From the NCBI RefSeq assembly GCF_000423005.1, contig NZ_AUHD01000008.1, forward strand, positions 124,001 through 188,000: DNA of 64,000 bases. The letters run 5' to 3'. The position numbers and the translations under genes are program-made. The DNA comes from Gelidibacter mesophilus DSM 14095 (GTDB lineage Bacteria > Bacteroidota > Bacteroidia > Flavobacteriales > Flavobacteriaceae). Under the pieces are notes generated by a model. It had not been told where the DNA came from and did not search any database. It worked only from the letters and a program-made list of their open reading frames with translations. Positions 53,619 to 62,177 of the stretch are shown piece by piece; position 1 is the stretch's first letter, and each line of letters begins with the position of its first letter.

Positions 53619-55157
53619 TTAAATAAAACTGTAAATTGAGGTGGTTGCCACTTTTTTATATTTAGTTGGTGTAATGGTCTTTATGTTTAAATATTTAAAC
53701 CTTAAAATATCATTAATAATATTCTGATTTTCTTGAGCCAAAACAAATTGAGTTTGGTCAATTGACGTATCATAACCATCAAATCCGGCTAAAAGAATAT
53801 TTTGAACGCCCAAATTTAAAGCGGTTTGTATCCCAATTGCCAATAACGAGTCTTTAGATGCATTTGTAAAGTCAATGGATGCCAACTCATAAGAGATGTC
53901 TTTAATTTCAGCAGGAATAATAGTGCCCATATTTCTAGGAAATGGTGGATAAACACATCGGTGATCGATCTTGGTTAAACTACCAATATTTCTCAATAAT
54001 TTTTCACTTTCAAACCCTACAAGCGCATAGAATTGACTAACATTAACGTCAATGAAGTCAGACACATTTCTTGCACCTGCGTGCACAATACAAAAGCCTT
54101 CGTCACTTTCTGCCAATTTTTTAATACCTCGATAATGATTTTTGACAGATTTACCACCACCTAAAATGATAGCGGTTTTAAATGTGGAAGTTTCGTTTAA
54201 AACTGGAAGCTTAATGTTATCATCTAAAGATTCCTTTTGGTTGTTCAAAGCATTTAAAATGCATCCTAATGAATACCTATTCATTCCTACCCATTCCATT
54301 ACTTGTTTTTGAGGCAATGAAAAGGCTCCTGAAAACATATATGGTAGATTGGTTCCCCAAGAATGGTGGGACTTTAGTGCTTCAAAGGATGACACAACAC
54401 CGCTCATACTTGCATACCTAGTTTTTAGAATGTTTTTGCTATCAAAATAGGTCAATAGCAACTCCGTTCTCAAATTACCTGCCCCCCTACCCATTCCAGT
54501 GATGGTGCCGTCAACAATTTGACAACCTTCTTCTATGGCCGTAATGGTATTGATTAAGGCCATTTCTAAATTATTATGACCATGAAATCCTAAAGGAACG
54601 GTTGTTTTTGATTTTACTAAGTTCACGATTTCAACCACATCCTGCGGCAAAACGCCACCAAATGAGTCCACCATATAAAAGTAGTCAATTGTGTTTTCCA
54701 AGCCCTCCAGTAAATCCAAAAAGCTAGAATCTTCTTGCCATTTGGACATATACATTACATTGAAAGCAACTTCAAACCCCATGGCCTTTACTGCTTTTGC
54801 CAAGACAATCGCTCGTTCCATATTTTTAGGGTCTATTGCTATTCTTACCATAGTAATGTATGGTAAACATGGCTCTAAAAGTGATTTAACGTGAACTGCT
54901 CTTATGTTTTTTTCATCAAGAATAATGGTTAGTTTTTTGGAAGGCATCAACGCTTTCATCTCTTTCATAACGTACTCAGGACAATAAAAATATTCTCCTA
55001 AGTATCCTTCCAGCCTAATACTTCTATATCCAATTTCAACATAATCAATAGGAAGTTCTTCCATTGCTTTGCAGTAATCTTCAACAAGTTCTTTATCAAA
55101 ATCCCAATTGGTATAATAACCACCATCTCTAAGTGTACAATCTAATATTTTCGCCAT
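53619..55157 (-). CDS. DRE-TIM aldolase fused to a C-terminal Rossmann-like domain
   Basis: 512 aa. Residues 1-260 are a DRE-TIM metallolyase (4-hydroxy-2-oxovalerate aldolase-like): DCTLRDG (6-12), VDSFGG, HGH metal pair (192-194), GMGRGAGN (221-228). Residues about 320-512 are a second domain beginning AIILGGGKSVKN (333-337 GGGKS) and containing ILLAGFDGYD (457-463), which resembles DUF115/GT42-like folds. Family members cleave or make 4-hydroxy-2-keto acids with pyruvate. It precedes the cytidylyltransferase by 50 bp. A C-C bond forming role in ulosonic acid synthesis is inferred. Confidence 0.72.
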   Translation of the reverse strand: MAKILDCTLRDGGYYTNWDFDKELVEDYCKAMEELPIDYVEIGYRSIRLEGYLGEYFYCPEYVMKEMKALMPSKKLTIILDEKNIRAVHVKSLLEPCLPYITMVRIAIDPKNMERAIVLAKAVKAMGFEVAFNVMYMSKWQEDSSFLDLLEGLENTIDYFYMVDSFGGVLPQDVVEIVNLVKSKTTVPLGFHGHNNLEMALINTITAIEEGCQIVDGTITGMGRGAGNLRTELLLTYFDSKNILKTRYASMSGVVSSFEALKSHHSWGTNLPYMFSGAFSLPQKQVMEWVGMNRYSLGCILNALNNQKESLDDNIKLPVLNETSTFKTAIILGGGKSVKNHYRGIKKLAESDEGFCIVHAGARNVSDFIDVNVSQFYALVGFESEKLLRNIGSLTKIDHRCVYPPFPRNMGTIIPAEIKDISYELASIDFTNASKDSLLAIGIQTALNLGVQNILLAGFDGYDTSIDQTQFVLAQENQNIINDILRFKYLNIKTITPTKYKKVATTSIYSFI

Positions 55158-55161
55158 CTAA

Positions 55162-55713
55162 TTAATCCATTAAAGAGAACGTTATGTCTTCCAAGTTTAT
55201 CGAAACAAAATTAGGATCATAAGCTCCATCAATTGGTTCTGTAATAATTTCTTGATCACTCTCCCCGTAAACAACAAATTTATTCGGTTTAAATAATTGT
55301 TCAAATTTGCCATCGTCAAAAACAAATTCATTCTTATCAAATCGAATTTTAAGAGTGTTCAGTTTTATCGGATCCTGACCATAATTTGTTCCAAAATCCA
55401 AGCGCAAACCATTTGGAATTATGTCTTCTGGAAGAGCAAAAACTAATTGTTGGTTATCTTTTTTTCCTTTTACATTAACCTCGATGACCTTTTCTTCCGA
55501 ATAACCTTCATCATTAAAGTCTTTGTAAAAGACATGAAATATATCATCCTTCAAAACAACCACGTCCATTATTACCTCAAAATACATATTCCCTTCAATG
55601 TCATTATTTTTTATAATAGTATTGGCATCTGAAGGTTCTATAGCTTGTTCTTTTTTATCTGATTTGCATGAAATCAAAGAAGCAAAACAAATAAGTATAA
55701 TAATTCTTTTCAT
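55162..55713 (-). CDS. Lipoprotein, function unknown, at the head of the aldolase operon
   Basis: 183 aa. Lipobox SLISC (Cys16) and a Lys/Asp-rich linker, then a beta-rich body ending DITFSLMD. It sits four bases from the aldolase ATG and directly downstream of a consensus promoter, so it is likely the first gene of the operon. No family recognised; position is unusual, since most genes here are cytoplasmic or inner-membrane. Confidence 0.7.
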   Translation of the reverse strand: MKRIIILICFASLISCKSDKKEQAIEPSDANTIIKNNDIEGNMYFEVIMDVVVLKDDIFHVFYKDFNDEGYSEEKVIEVNVKGKKDNQQLVFALPEDIIPNGLRLDFGTNYGQDPIKLNTLKIRFDKNEFVFDDGKFEQLFKPNKFVVYGESDQEIITEPIDGAYDPNFVSINLEDITFSLMD

Positions 55714-56069
55714 TAATTTCTGTTTTAATATTTTTAATAATTACATGTGCCTAATAAAAGTAAATCATACTTAAAGTCTTTTTAAGAGGTTCTTTAATTT
55801 AATAATTAAGCTGTTTTATAATCCAGTATATCATCTAAATAGAGTAATAAATGACAAAATATAATAGCCCTATAGTGCACAAATAGAATTCTATTTCTTT
55901 TGCAAAGATAGGACTTTAAATAACCTCAACAAGGTAGCTTTGGTTTTTAAAGAAACACAATTAGCCAATATGATTCAGCAATTTTTAATAATTTAATCAA
56001 CGCCAAATTATCCTTCTCGAATAGGTTTTAAAGTGTTTTTATGAATAAACTCCTATTTGTGTTTCTATT
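55714..56069. other. 356-bp spacer with operon promoter
   Basis: Separates the rfb genes (upstream on the minus strand) from the lipoprotein gene. It contains a good minus-strand promoter at 55903-55932 and then about 185 bases of AU-rich leader before the lipoprotein ATG; no terminator or small gene seen. Confidence 0.5.
55903..55932 (-). promoter_or_regulatory. Promoter of the lipoprotein-aldolase operon
   Basis: Minus strand TTG (plus 55930-55932), 19 bases, then TATCTTTG (55903-55910). Matches the Bacteroidota consensus; the leader to the ATG at 55713 is about 185 nt, long enough for regulation. Confidence 0.65.
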
Positions 56070-56927
56070 TTAAATGTTCTTAGATTCAAAACATGTCATC
56101 AAACTATCCCTCCAATAAGGCGGTCTCATATTAAATACGCGTTTAATCTTTGCATTATCCAAAACACTAAAAACAGGTCGGCGTGCAGCGGTTGGAAAGC
56201 TATCCGAAGGAATCGGATGTACGTCAATTTTCACTTCCCCTATTTCAAAGATTGATTTTGCAAAATCATACCAACTCGCCACGCCTTCATTACTGTAATT
56301 ATAAAGGCCATATGAATTACTCTCAGTCAAAATCAGCCCGATTATAAATTGCGCCAGATCTCCTGCGTAGGTTGGCGTGCCAATTTGATTGTCCACAATC
56401 TGCAATTCATCCTTTTCCTTGGCCAGTCTTAACATAGTATTCAAAAAATTGCGCCCAAATTCAGAATAGAGCCATGAGGTCCTCAAAATAAAATAGGCAT
56501 CCAAAATAGACACTATTTCTCGCTCGCCATGTAATTTTGTTTTTCCGTAAATATTTATTGGGTCAGGTTGATCCTCTTCCGTATACGCTTTATTATGGGC
56601 TCCGTTAAACACAAAATCAGTAGAAATATGAATCAGTTTGGAATTGCTTTTTTTACATGCTTGGGCCAAATTCTGCACGCCAGTGATATTCACTTTTTCT
56701 GCCACTTCAATATCGGTTTCTGCCTTATCAACATTGGTATATGCGGCACAATTAATAACCCAGTTGATTTCTTGTTCTAAAAAAATTTGATCCACATGGG
56801 ATTTGGAGGTAATATCCAAACTCTCTGAATCATGAAACAAAAATTCAAAATTCTTGTTTTTAGGCACATATTTTTTGATACAATGAGCGAGTTGCCCACC
56901 TGCTCCAGTAACTAAAATGGTGGTCAT
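56070..56927 (-). CDS. rfbD: dTDP-4-dehydrorhamnose reductase
   Basis: 285 aa SDR. TGAGGQLAHCIKKY (NAD(P) site), STDFVFNGAH, YGKTKLHGE (catalytic Tyr/Lys). Last step of dTDP-L-rhamnose synthesis. Overlaps rfbC by 4 bases. Confidence 0.94.
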   Translation of the reverse strand: MTTILVTGAGGQLAHCIKKYVPKNKNFEFLFHDSESLDITSKSHVDQIFLEQEINWVINCAAYTNVDKAETDIEVAEKVNITGVQNLAQACKKSNSKLIHISTDFVFNGAHNKAYTEEDQPDPINIYGKTKLHGEREIVSILDAYFILRTSWLYSEFGRNFLNTMLRLAKEKDELQIVDNQIGTPTYAGDLAQFIIGLILTESNSYGLYNYSNEGVASWYDFAKSIFEIGEVKIDVHPIPSDSFPTAARRPVFSVLDNAKIKRVFNMRPPYWRDSLMTCFESKNI

Positions 56928-57469
56928 AATTCGGCGTTTTTGAATTCTGGAAGAATAGTATCCTTATTAGAGACTATTATATCATCATCAGGTAATTGCC
57001 AGTCAATATTTAGAGTGGCATCGTTATAAATGATGCCAGCTTCTGACGCCTTGTTATAAAAATTATCGCATTTATAGGAAAACAAGGTATCATCTTCAAG
57101 GACAATGAAACCATGGGCAAACCCTTTTGGGACAAAGAACTGGGTTTTATTCTCGCCCGATAGTTCTATTGCCACATGCTCTCCAAAAGTTGGTGATCCT
57201 TTTCGTAAATCAACAGCCACATCCAATACTTTACCTTGAATGACACGTACCAGCTTGGCTTGGGCATGTTGTCCCAATTGATAATGTAATCCTCTTAAAA
57301 CACCTCGTGAAGAAAGAGATTCATTATCCTGAACAAACCTAGTGTTTTCACCAGTTAATTGTTGGAAAGTGTTGTGATTATAAGTTTCTAAAAAATAACC
57401 TCTATTATCAGTAAAAACCTTAGGTTCAATTATATAACAACCTTTAAGCTTCGTCTCTTTTACAATCAT
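56924..57469 (-). CDS. rfbC: dTDP-4-dehydrorhamnose 3,5-epimerase
   Basis: 181 aa cupin. FLETYNHNTF, HYQLGQHAQAKLVRV and GFAHGFIVLED blocks with the catalytic His/Asp. Third step of dTDP-L-rhamnose synthesis. Shares base 57469 with rfbA. Confidence 0.94.
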   Translation of the reverse strand: MIVKETKLKGCYIIEPKVFTDNRGYFLETYNHNTFQQLTGENTRFVQDNESLSSRGVLRGLHYQLGQHAQAKLVRVIQGKVLDVAVDLRKGSPTFGEHVAIELSGENKTQFFVPKGFAHGFIVLEDDTLFSYKCDNFYNKASEAGIIYNDATLNIDWQLPDDDIIVSNKDTILPEFKNAEL

Positions 57470-58335
57470 TATTTAGTATTAAGTAGTCCCAATAAATTTT
57501 TGCCATAACCACTTTTTAAAAGAGGCTCAGCTAAAGCTTTAAATTGTGACTCATCTATATATTTCATTTCGTACGCTGCAGCTTCAATTGAGCCAATTTT
57601 TAAACCCTGACGCTCTTCAATGACTTCCACAAACTGTGAGGCTTGCATCAAAGACTGAAAAGTACCGGTATCTAACCAAGCTGTCCCCCTATCTAAAATA
57701 CTGACGCTTAATTTATTTCGTTTCAGATATTCTTGATTAATATCTGTAATCTCCAGTTCTCCTCTTGGACTTGGTTTAATGTTTTTTGCAATGTCTATGA
57801 CGGAGTTATCATAAAAATAAATACCAGGCACCGCAAAATTCGATTTTGGAATTTCAGGTTTTTCTTCAATCGAAATGGCTGTACCACTTTCATCAAATTC
57901 AACAACACCATAACGTTCTGGGTCGTTGACACGATACGCATAGATAATACCGCCCTCAGGATCATTATTGGCTTGCAACAAACCAGAAAGACCGGTACCA
58001 TAGAAAATATTATCGCCCAAAATGAGCGCGACCTTATCATCTCCCACAAAGTCTGCTCCTATAATGAAGGCTTCTGCCAGGCCATTTGGAGCCTCTTGAA
58101 CGGCGTATTCAAATTGACACCCATACTTTTGACCATCACCTAAGAGTTCCTTAAAAAGCGGCAGATCTTTTGGGGTAGAAATGATCAAAATTTCTTGAAT
58201 ACCAGAATACATTAAGGTTGATAGTGGATAGTATATCATTGGTTTATCATAAATAGGCATCAATTGCTTACTGACAGATAAAGTCAATGGATGCAATCGT
58301 GTACCTGACCCCCCTGCTAAAACTATTCCTTTCAT
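57469..58335 (-). CDS. rfbA: Glucose-1-phosphate thymidylyltransferase
   Basis: 288 aa. [34 protein letters not shown] (Asp for Mg2+), and EKPEIPKS. First step of dTDP-L-rhamnose synthesis. rfbB lies 9 bases upstream. Confidence 0.96.
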   Translation of the reverse strand: MKGIVLAGGSGTRLHPLTLSVSKQLMPIYDKPMIYYPLSTLMYSGIQEILIISTPKDLPLFKELLGDGQKYGCQFEYAVQEAPNGLAEAFIIGADFVGDDKVALILGDNIFYGTGLSGLLQANNDPEGGIIYAYRVNDPERYGVVEFDESGTAISIEEKPEIPKSNFAVPGIYFYDNSVIDIAKNIKPSPRGELEITDINQEYLKRNKLSVSILDRGTAWLDTGTFQSLMQASQFVEVIEERQGLKIGSIEAAAYEMKYIDESQFKALAEPLLKSGYGKNLLGLLNTK

Positions 58336-58344
58336 GGCGTTGGT

Positions 58345-59403
58345 TTATTGTTGGTATTGTAATTTGTAGTAATCTTGATAGGCCCCCGAGGTGACATGGT
58401 TTAACCACTTCTCATTCTCCAAATACCAAGATATTGTTTTTTCTAACCCTTCTTCAAAGGTAACGGATGGCTCCCAGCCCAATTCGCTTTTAAGCTTATT
58501 GGCATCAATGGCATAGCGCAAATCGTGCCCAGGTCTATCTTTTACATAGGTAATAAGAGCTTCAGAAGTTCCTTTTGGACGCGCTAATTTAGAATCCATT
58601 TGCTGACATAATAATTTAACCAAGTCAATATTTTTCCATTCATTAAAGCCTCCAATATTATAAGTTTCTTTAATTATACCTTTATGGAAAATCAAGTCAA
58701 TGGCTTCGGCATGGTCAATTACAAAAAGCCAATCTCGTGTATAATTACCATCTCCATAAACAGGAAGTGCCTTCCCATTTAAGATATTATTGATAAATAA
58801 AGGAATCAATTTCTCTGGAAATTGATGAGGGCCATAATTATTTGAGCAATTGGAAATTATATAGGGCATTCCGTAAGTTTCTCCATAAGCCCTTACAAAA
58901 TGATCAGAACTTGCTTTAGAAGCAGAGTAGGGAGAATTAGGATCATACGACGTTTCTTCAGTAAATAGGCCTTCTGTACCTAAACTGCCATAAACTTCGT
59001 CCGTACTAATATGGTAAAAAAGTTTGTTTTTAAAATCGTTTTTCCACAGCGATTTGAAGGCATTTAACAAATTCATGGTACCAATAACATTGGTCATTAC
59101 AAACGCCAACGGATCTTCTATGGAGCGGTCTACATGAGACTCCGCCGCCAAATGGATGACACGGTCAAATTTATAGGTGTCAAATATTTCGTTTATAAAT
59201 TCTTGATCAACAATATCACCTTTTATGAATTTATAATTTGGCAAGTCCTCAATGTCCTTTAGGTTCTCCAAATTTCCAGCATAGGTAAGATTATCCAAGT
59301 TATAGATTTGGTACTGAGGATATTTTTTGACAAATAACCTCACTAAATGAGAACCAATAAAGCCTGCGCCTCCTGTTATTAATATGGATGTCTTAGCTTT
59401 CAT
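58345..59403 (-). CDS. rfbB: dTDP-glucose 4,6-dehydratase
   Basis: About 352 aa from the ATG at 59403; the frame extends 15 residues further to 59448, but that part overlaps the Wzz-like gene and is not family-like. NAD site GGAGFIGSHL, STDEVYG, YSASKASSDH (Tyr/Lys). Second step of dTDP-L-rhamnose. The gene overlaps the end of the Wzz-like gene by 11 bases. Confidence 0.95.
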   Translation of the reverse strand: MKAKTSILITGGAGFIGSHLVRLFVKKYPQYQIYNLDNLTYAGNLENLKDIEDLPNYKFIKGDIVDQEFINEIFDTYKFDRVIHLAAESHVDRSIEDPLAFVMTNVIGTMNLLNAFKSLWKNDFKNKLFYHISTDEVYGSLGTEGLFTEETSYDPNSPYSASKASSDHFVRAYGETYGMPYIISNCSNNYGPHQFPEKLIPLFINNILNGKALPVYGDGNYTRDWLFVIDHAEAIDLIFHKGIIKETYNIGGFNEWKNIDLVKLLCQQMDSKLARPKGTSEALITYVKDRPGHDLRYAIDANKLKSELGWEPSVTFEEGLEKTISWYLENEKWLNHVTSGAYQDYYKLQYQQ

Positions 59404-60454
59404 AACCGCTAACAAATTTAACGATTCGTGTAATACTAAAAATAGCAATCAAAGCTAGAAAAGCCAGTAATGGGAAAAGTAGGGTATATTTTCGTCCAAA
59501 TTTTGAGCTTTTATTTCCTACTTCCTGAAAACCCGATACGACATCAAAATAACTGTCTTCCTGAACTATCTTTTCTTCTAATTCCACCAATTCATTTCTT
59601 AGTCCAATTTCCCTATTTAGCAGTTGAAACTCTTTTGTTTTGGAATTACTTTCGGGCTCCATGGAAAGGTTTTCGCCAAAACTGATTTTTGTGGACCCTC
59701 TTCGAGCTTCTTCTTTAAGAACTGAGATATACACTTTGCTAAGCGTATCAATAGAGTTTAGGGCCGCTAAGATATTTGATCTTTGAATTTCAAATAAGGT
59801 ATCTCTTTTTTCTTTTAGTCGCGTAGAATAGGTGTTTTTAAAGGTCTTATTTAATCCACTTTCGAGACTTTTAAAAATATCTTTCTTTGTAGACTCAACG
59901 TTGACTTCAAAAAGCTCCATTGAATAGATATCTCTGTTTTGGATAAATTCTCTGTATGTAAAAGTTTTTGCACTGGCGCTGTCAATAGTTTCCAAAAACT
60001 CACCGTAGGCCTTTACCCGTTCATTATCACTTTCTGGACCTGGGATAACTTCAAAGCTTTTTAATTCACTTGCTGAAGCTTCAGGAATATCAAATATCAA
60101 GGACAATTCTTCTGTATTACCAATAGAGATTAATGAATTGTAATAATTAACATTATTAATCAGTTGGTATTTTGAATCAAAATAAGGCTTCACCAACATT
60201 TGGGAGGTGTAAACCGCAGGTTTCATTTTTTGTAAGGTCAGGCCTAATAAAAAGGCAGCAACCATAACCGCCATTATCAACTTAAAGTGGGAAATTACAA
60301 CCTTAAGTATAACTACAATAAAACTGAATATCGCCTTAAATATGGAACCAATAAATCTAAAAAACTTTTCAAATAGCTTTCCAATGGCATTAAATAATTG
60401 CCCCAAATCAACTTCGTCATTTGGTGGCTGATTATTCTTTAAATCTTCATTCAT
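59393..60454 (-). CDS. Wzz-like chain-length protein
   Basis: 353 aa. Two hydrophobic helices (about 53-72 and 322-345) with a long, largely helical periplasmic segment between, the Wzz/PCP-1 topology. No Walker motif or tyrosine-rich tail, so no built-in kinase. It would tune glycan chain length. It is the first of the rfb run and follows the 561-aa gene by 9 bases. Confidence 0.75.
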   Translation of the reverse strand: MNEDLKNNQPPNDEVDLGQLFNAIGKLFEKFFRFIGSIFKAIFSFIVVILKVVISHFKLIMAVMVAAFLLGLTLQKMKPAVYTSQMLVKPYFDSKYQLINNVNYYNSLISIGNTEELSLIFDIPEASASELKSFEVIPGPESDNERVKAYGEFLETIDSASAKTFTYREFIQNRDIYSMELFEVNVESTKKDIFKSLESGLNKTFKNTYSTRLKEKRDTLFEIQRSNILAALNSIDTLSKVYISVLKEEARRGSTKISFGENLSMEPESNSKTKEFQLLNREIGLRNELVELEEKIVQEDSYFDVVSGFQEVGNKSSKFGRKYTLLFPLLAFLALIAIFSITRIVKFVSGYES

Positions 60455-60463
60455 AACTGCGTA

Positions 60464-62149
60464 TTAATTAAATATCTGTTGCAATATTTTTCTAGTAATG
60501 AGATAAGTTGGTTTCACCCCAGATGTTCCCAAACCTCCTGATGCCAATGTACTCCCTGTTTCTAATGGATTATCACTGGCATAATAAGCATATCTTACCT
60601 TCACATCTGGGTTAATACTGCCCCTAACTCTTGAAGCCGCCTGAATTGCTTTTTGGTAATGCGCTCCTTCCATTTCTAAGCCAATGACATTCCAAGTGGA
60701 ATTAAAAAAGAATTTTAAGATCTCTTTGTTTTGAAGAGAAGTTCCTAAAACAGTGATCATCGTTCCTTCATAGACATCAATACCCTGTCCTTCAAAATCT
60801 GATTTGGAAAGTTGATTTTCCAATGGATAGTTGTCTGCAGTACCTTCAAAGATATGTGCAGATGGAATCATAATATCTCCTTTACCTCCTTCCAAAATTC
60901 CAGCTTTACCCATAATGGATATAGAATCAATATTCAAATGGATTTGGCTATCCTTCAATTTAATTGGCTTTAGCAACTCATCAATGGTTTCATAAGCTTG
61001 TTCTCCAAAGGCGTAATCCATAACAAATATCACCGGTTTATCTGAATCTGCAAACTCTTTAGAGATCTCTATATCTGTTTTAGAAAAATCAATCTTTGCC
61101 GTATCAAAAATTTGGACGTCGATGTTGGTTCCTGAAGTGTCTGGAATATAAATCATCCCTCTTTGCAAGGCCTCTTTGGTCACTTTATTTCGTAGTTCTT
61201 GATTCTCCTTTTGACTTAAGGATTCATAAACTTCAAAAATACTCCTTTTCGTTGCCATAGACTTTAAAGCCTGAGGAGCAAATAGAGAGTTCATAACACT
61301 GTGCATGTTCGCGCTAATGACATGGATAGGACGATCAATCAATCCATTTTTTGTTAAGGCTTCCTTGATGGTGTCCGACCATACTTCGCCATGGATATGA
61401 TGTCCTAAACGTTCTCTTAAAACTGGACTGAAAGTCACCGTTCGCCGTTTATTGTTTACTACTTCTTCAATGGCAAGTTTACCTAACCAATACACTAAAT
61501 GAAGCAAGCGTTCCGGTTGGTTTGGTAAGGAGAATGCACTGTACATTTCAGTGAGTTCATTAAATGTCCTCCCTAAAATATTTGCAGTATGCGCTATTGC
61601 AATCTCTCTTTCCGGTTGAGACAATTCTTCATTGGAAAGCACTGCTTTTTCAAGTTTCAACCAGTCTCTAGTTGTGGTTCCCTCCTCATCAATAAGAACA
61701 CGTTTGCTAATTTTGTGGGACTCCACAAACATAAAGGTCAAATGCGTTAATATATCATAGATTTCTGAGCGACCCCGCGTGATTTCAATATTCATCTGCT
61801 CCTTATCAATCCGAAAGCAATTGCGTCTTCTTTTTGGTGGAACAATCGCCTTAAAATGAGAGTTGATATACCCTTCATCACTAGTAAGATTTATAAAAGT
61901 ACATTCTTCTATGCCATAAGGTAATCTGTCAACAACATAAAGTAAGCCTTCTAATTCCGCTTTTTCTTCTCCAATAGAACCATAAATCTCAGGTCTTAAA
62001 AGTAATAGCGACTCGCGAAGGGTTTCACCAGAAATGCCCATTGGTTTGTAAAATCCGCGATTAAACAAATGACGCATGGTAATATACATTCTTTCAATGG
62101 CATTTGAGCTTTCTTGAGCTCGCGTTCTGGCATGATGCTTTTTATTCAT
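60464..62149 (-). CDS. Conserved Bacteroidota protein with nucleoside-phosphorylase-like C-terminus
   Basis: 561 aa, cytoplasmic. The C-terminal half has DMEG-type signature (GLEMEGAHYQKA), a glycine-rich segment EGGKGDIMIPSA and YASDNP, as in the purine-nucleoside phosphorylase/AMP nucleosidase superfamily; the N-terminal half is helical with an Arg/Lys-rich start. I believe this is the family listed as DUF6909, unverified. A nucleotide- or nucleoside-related reaction is plausible; the sequence does not prove it. Confidence 0.6.
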   Translation of the reverse strand: MNKKHHARTRAQESSNAIERMYITMRHLFNRGFYKPMGISGETLRESLLLLRPEIYGSIGEEKAELEGLLYVVDRLPYGIEECTFINLTSDEGYINSHFKAIVPPKRRRNCFRIDKEQMNIEITRGRSEIYDILTHLTFMFVESHKISKRVLIDEEGTTTRDWLKLEKAVLSNEELSQPEREIAIAHTANILGRTFNELTEMYSAFSLPNQPERLLHLVYWLGKLAIEEVVNNKRRTVTFSPVLRERLGHHIHGEVWSDTIKEALTKNGLIDRPIHVISANMHSVMNSLFAPQALKSMATKRSIFEVYESLSQKENQELRNKVTKEALQRGMIYIPDTSGTNIDVQIFDTAKIDFSKTDIEISKEFADSDKPVIFVMDYAFGEQAYETIDELLKPIKLKDSQIHLNIDSISIMGKAGILEGGKGDIMIPSAHIFEGTADNYPLENQLSKSDFEGQGIDVYEGTMITVLGTSLQNKEILKFFFNSTWNVIGLEMEGAHYQKAIQAASRVRGSINPDVKVRYAYYASDNPLETGSTLASGGLGTSGVKPTYLITRKILQQIFN

Positions 62150-62166
62150 AATTCTTATTTAGCCTG

Positions 62167-62174
62167 CAAATATA
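62167..62174 (-). promoter_or_regulatory. Possible internal promoter box
   Basis: Minus strand TATATTTG (TAnnTTTG) in the 28-bp gap between the GH3 and phosphorylase-like genes. A -33 element is missing at the right distance. Confidence 0.35.
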
Positions 62175-62177
62175 GCA

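Noticed and set aside
57733-58143. 136-aa frame antisense to rfbA
   Set aside because: Lies wholly within rfbA on the other strand; composition is that of a shadow frame.
38024-60454. Recent transfer of the whole polysaccharide locus as a genomic island
   Set aside because: The locus seems more AT-rich by eye in 44-53 kb, but no integrase, att repeats, tRNA edge or mobile genes were seen; not claimed.
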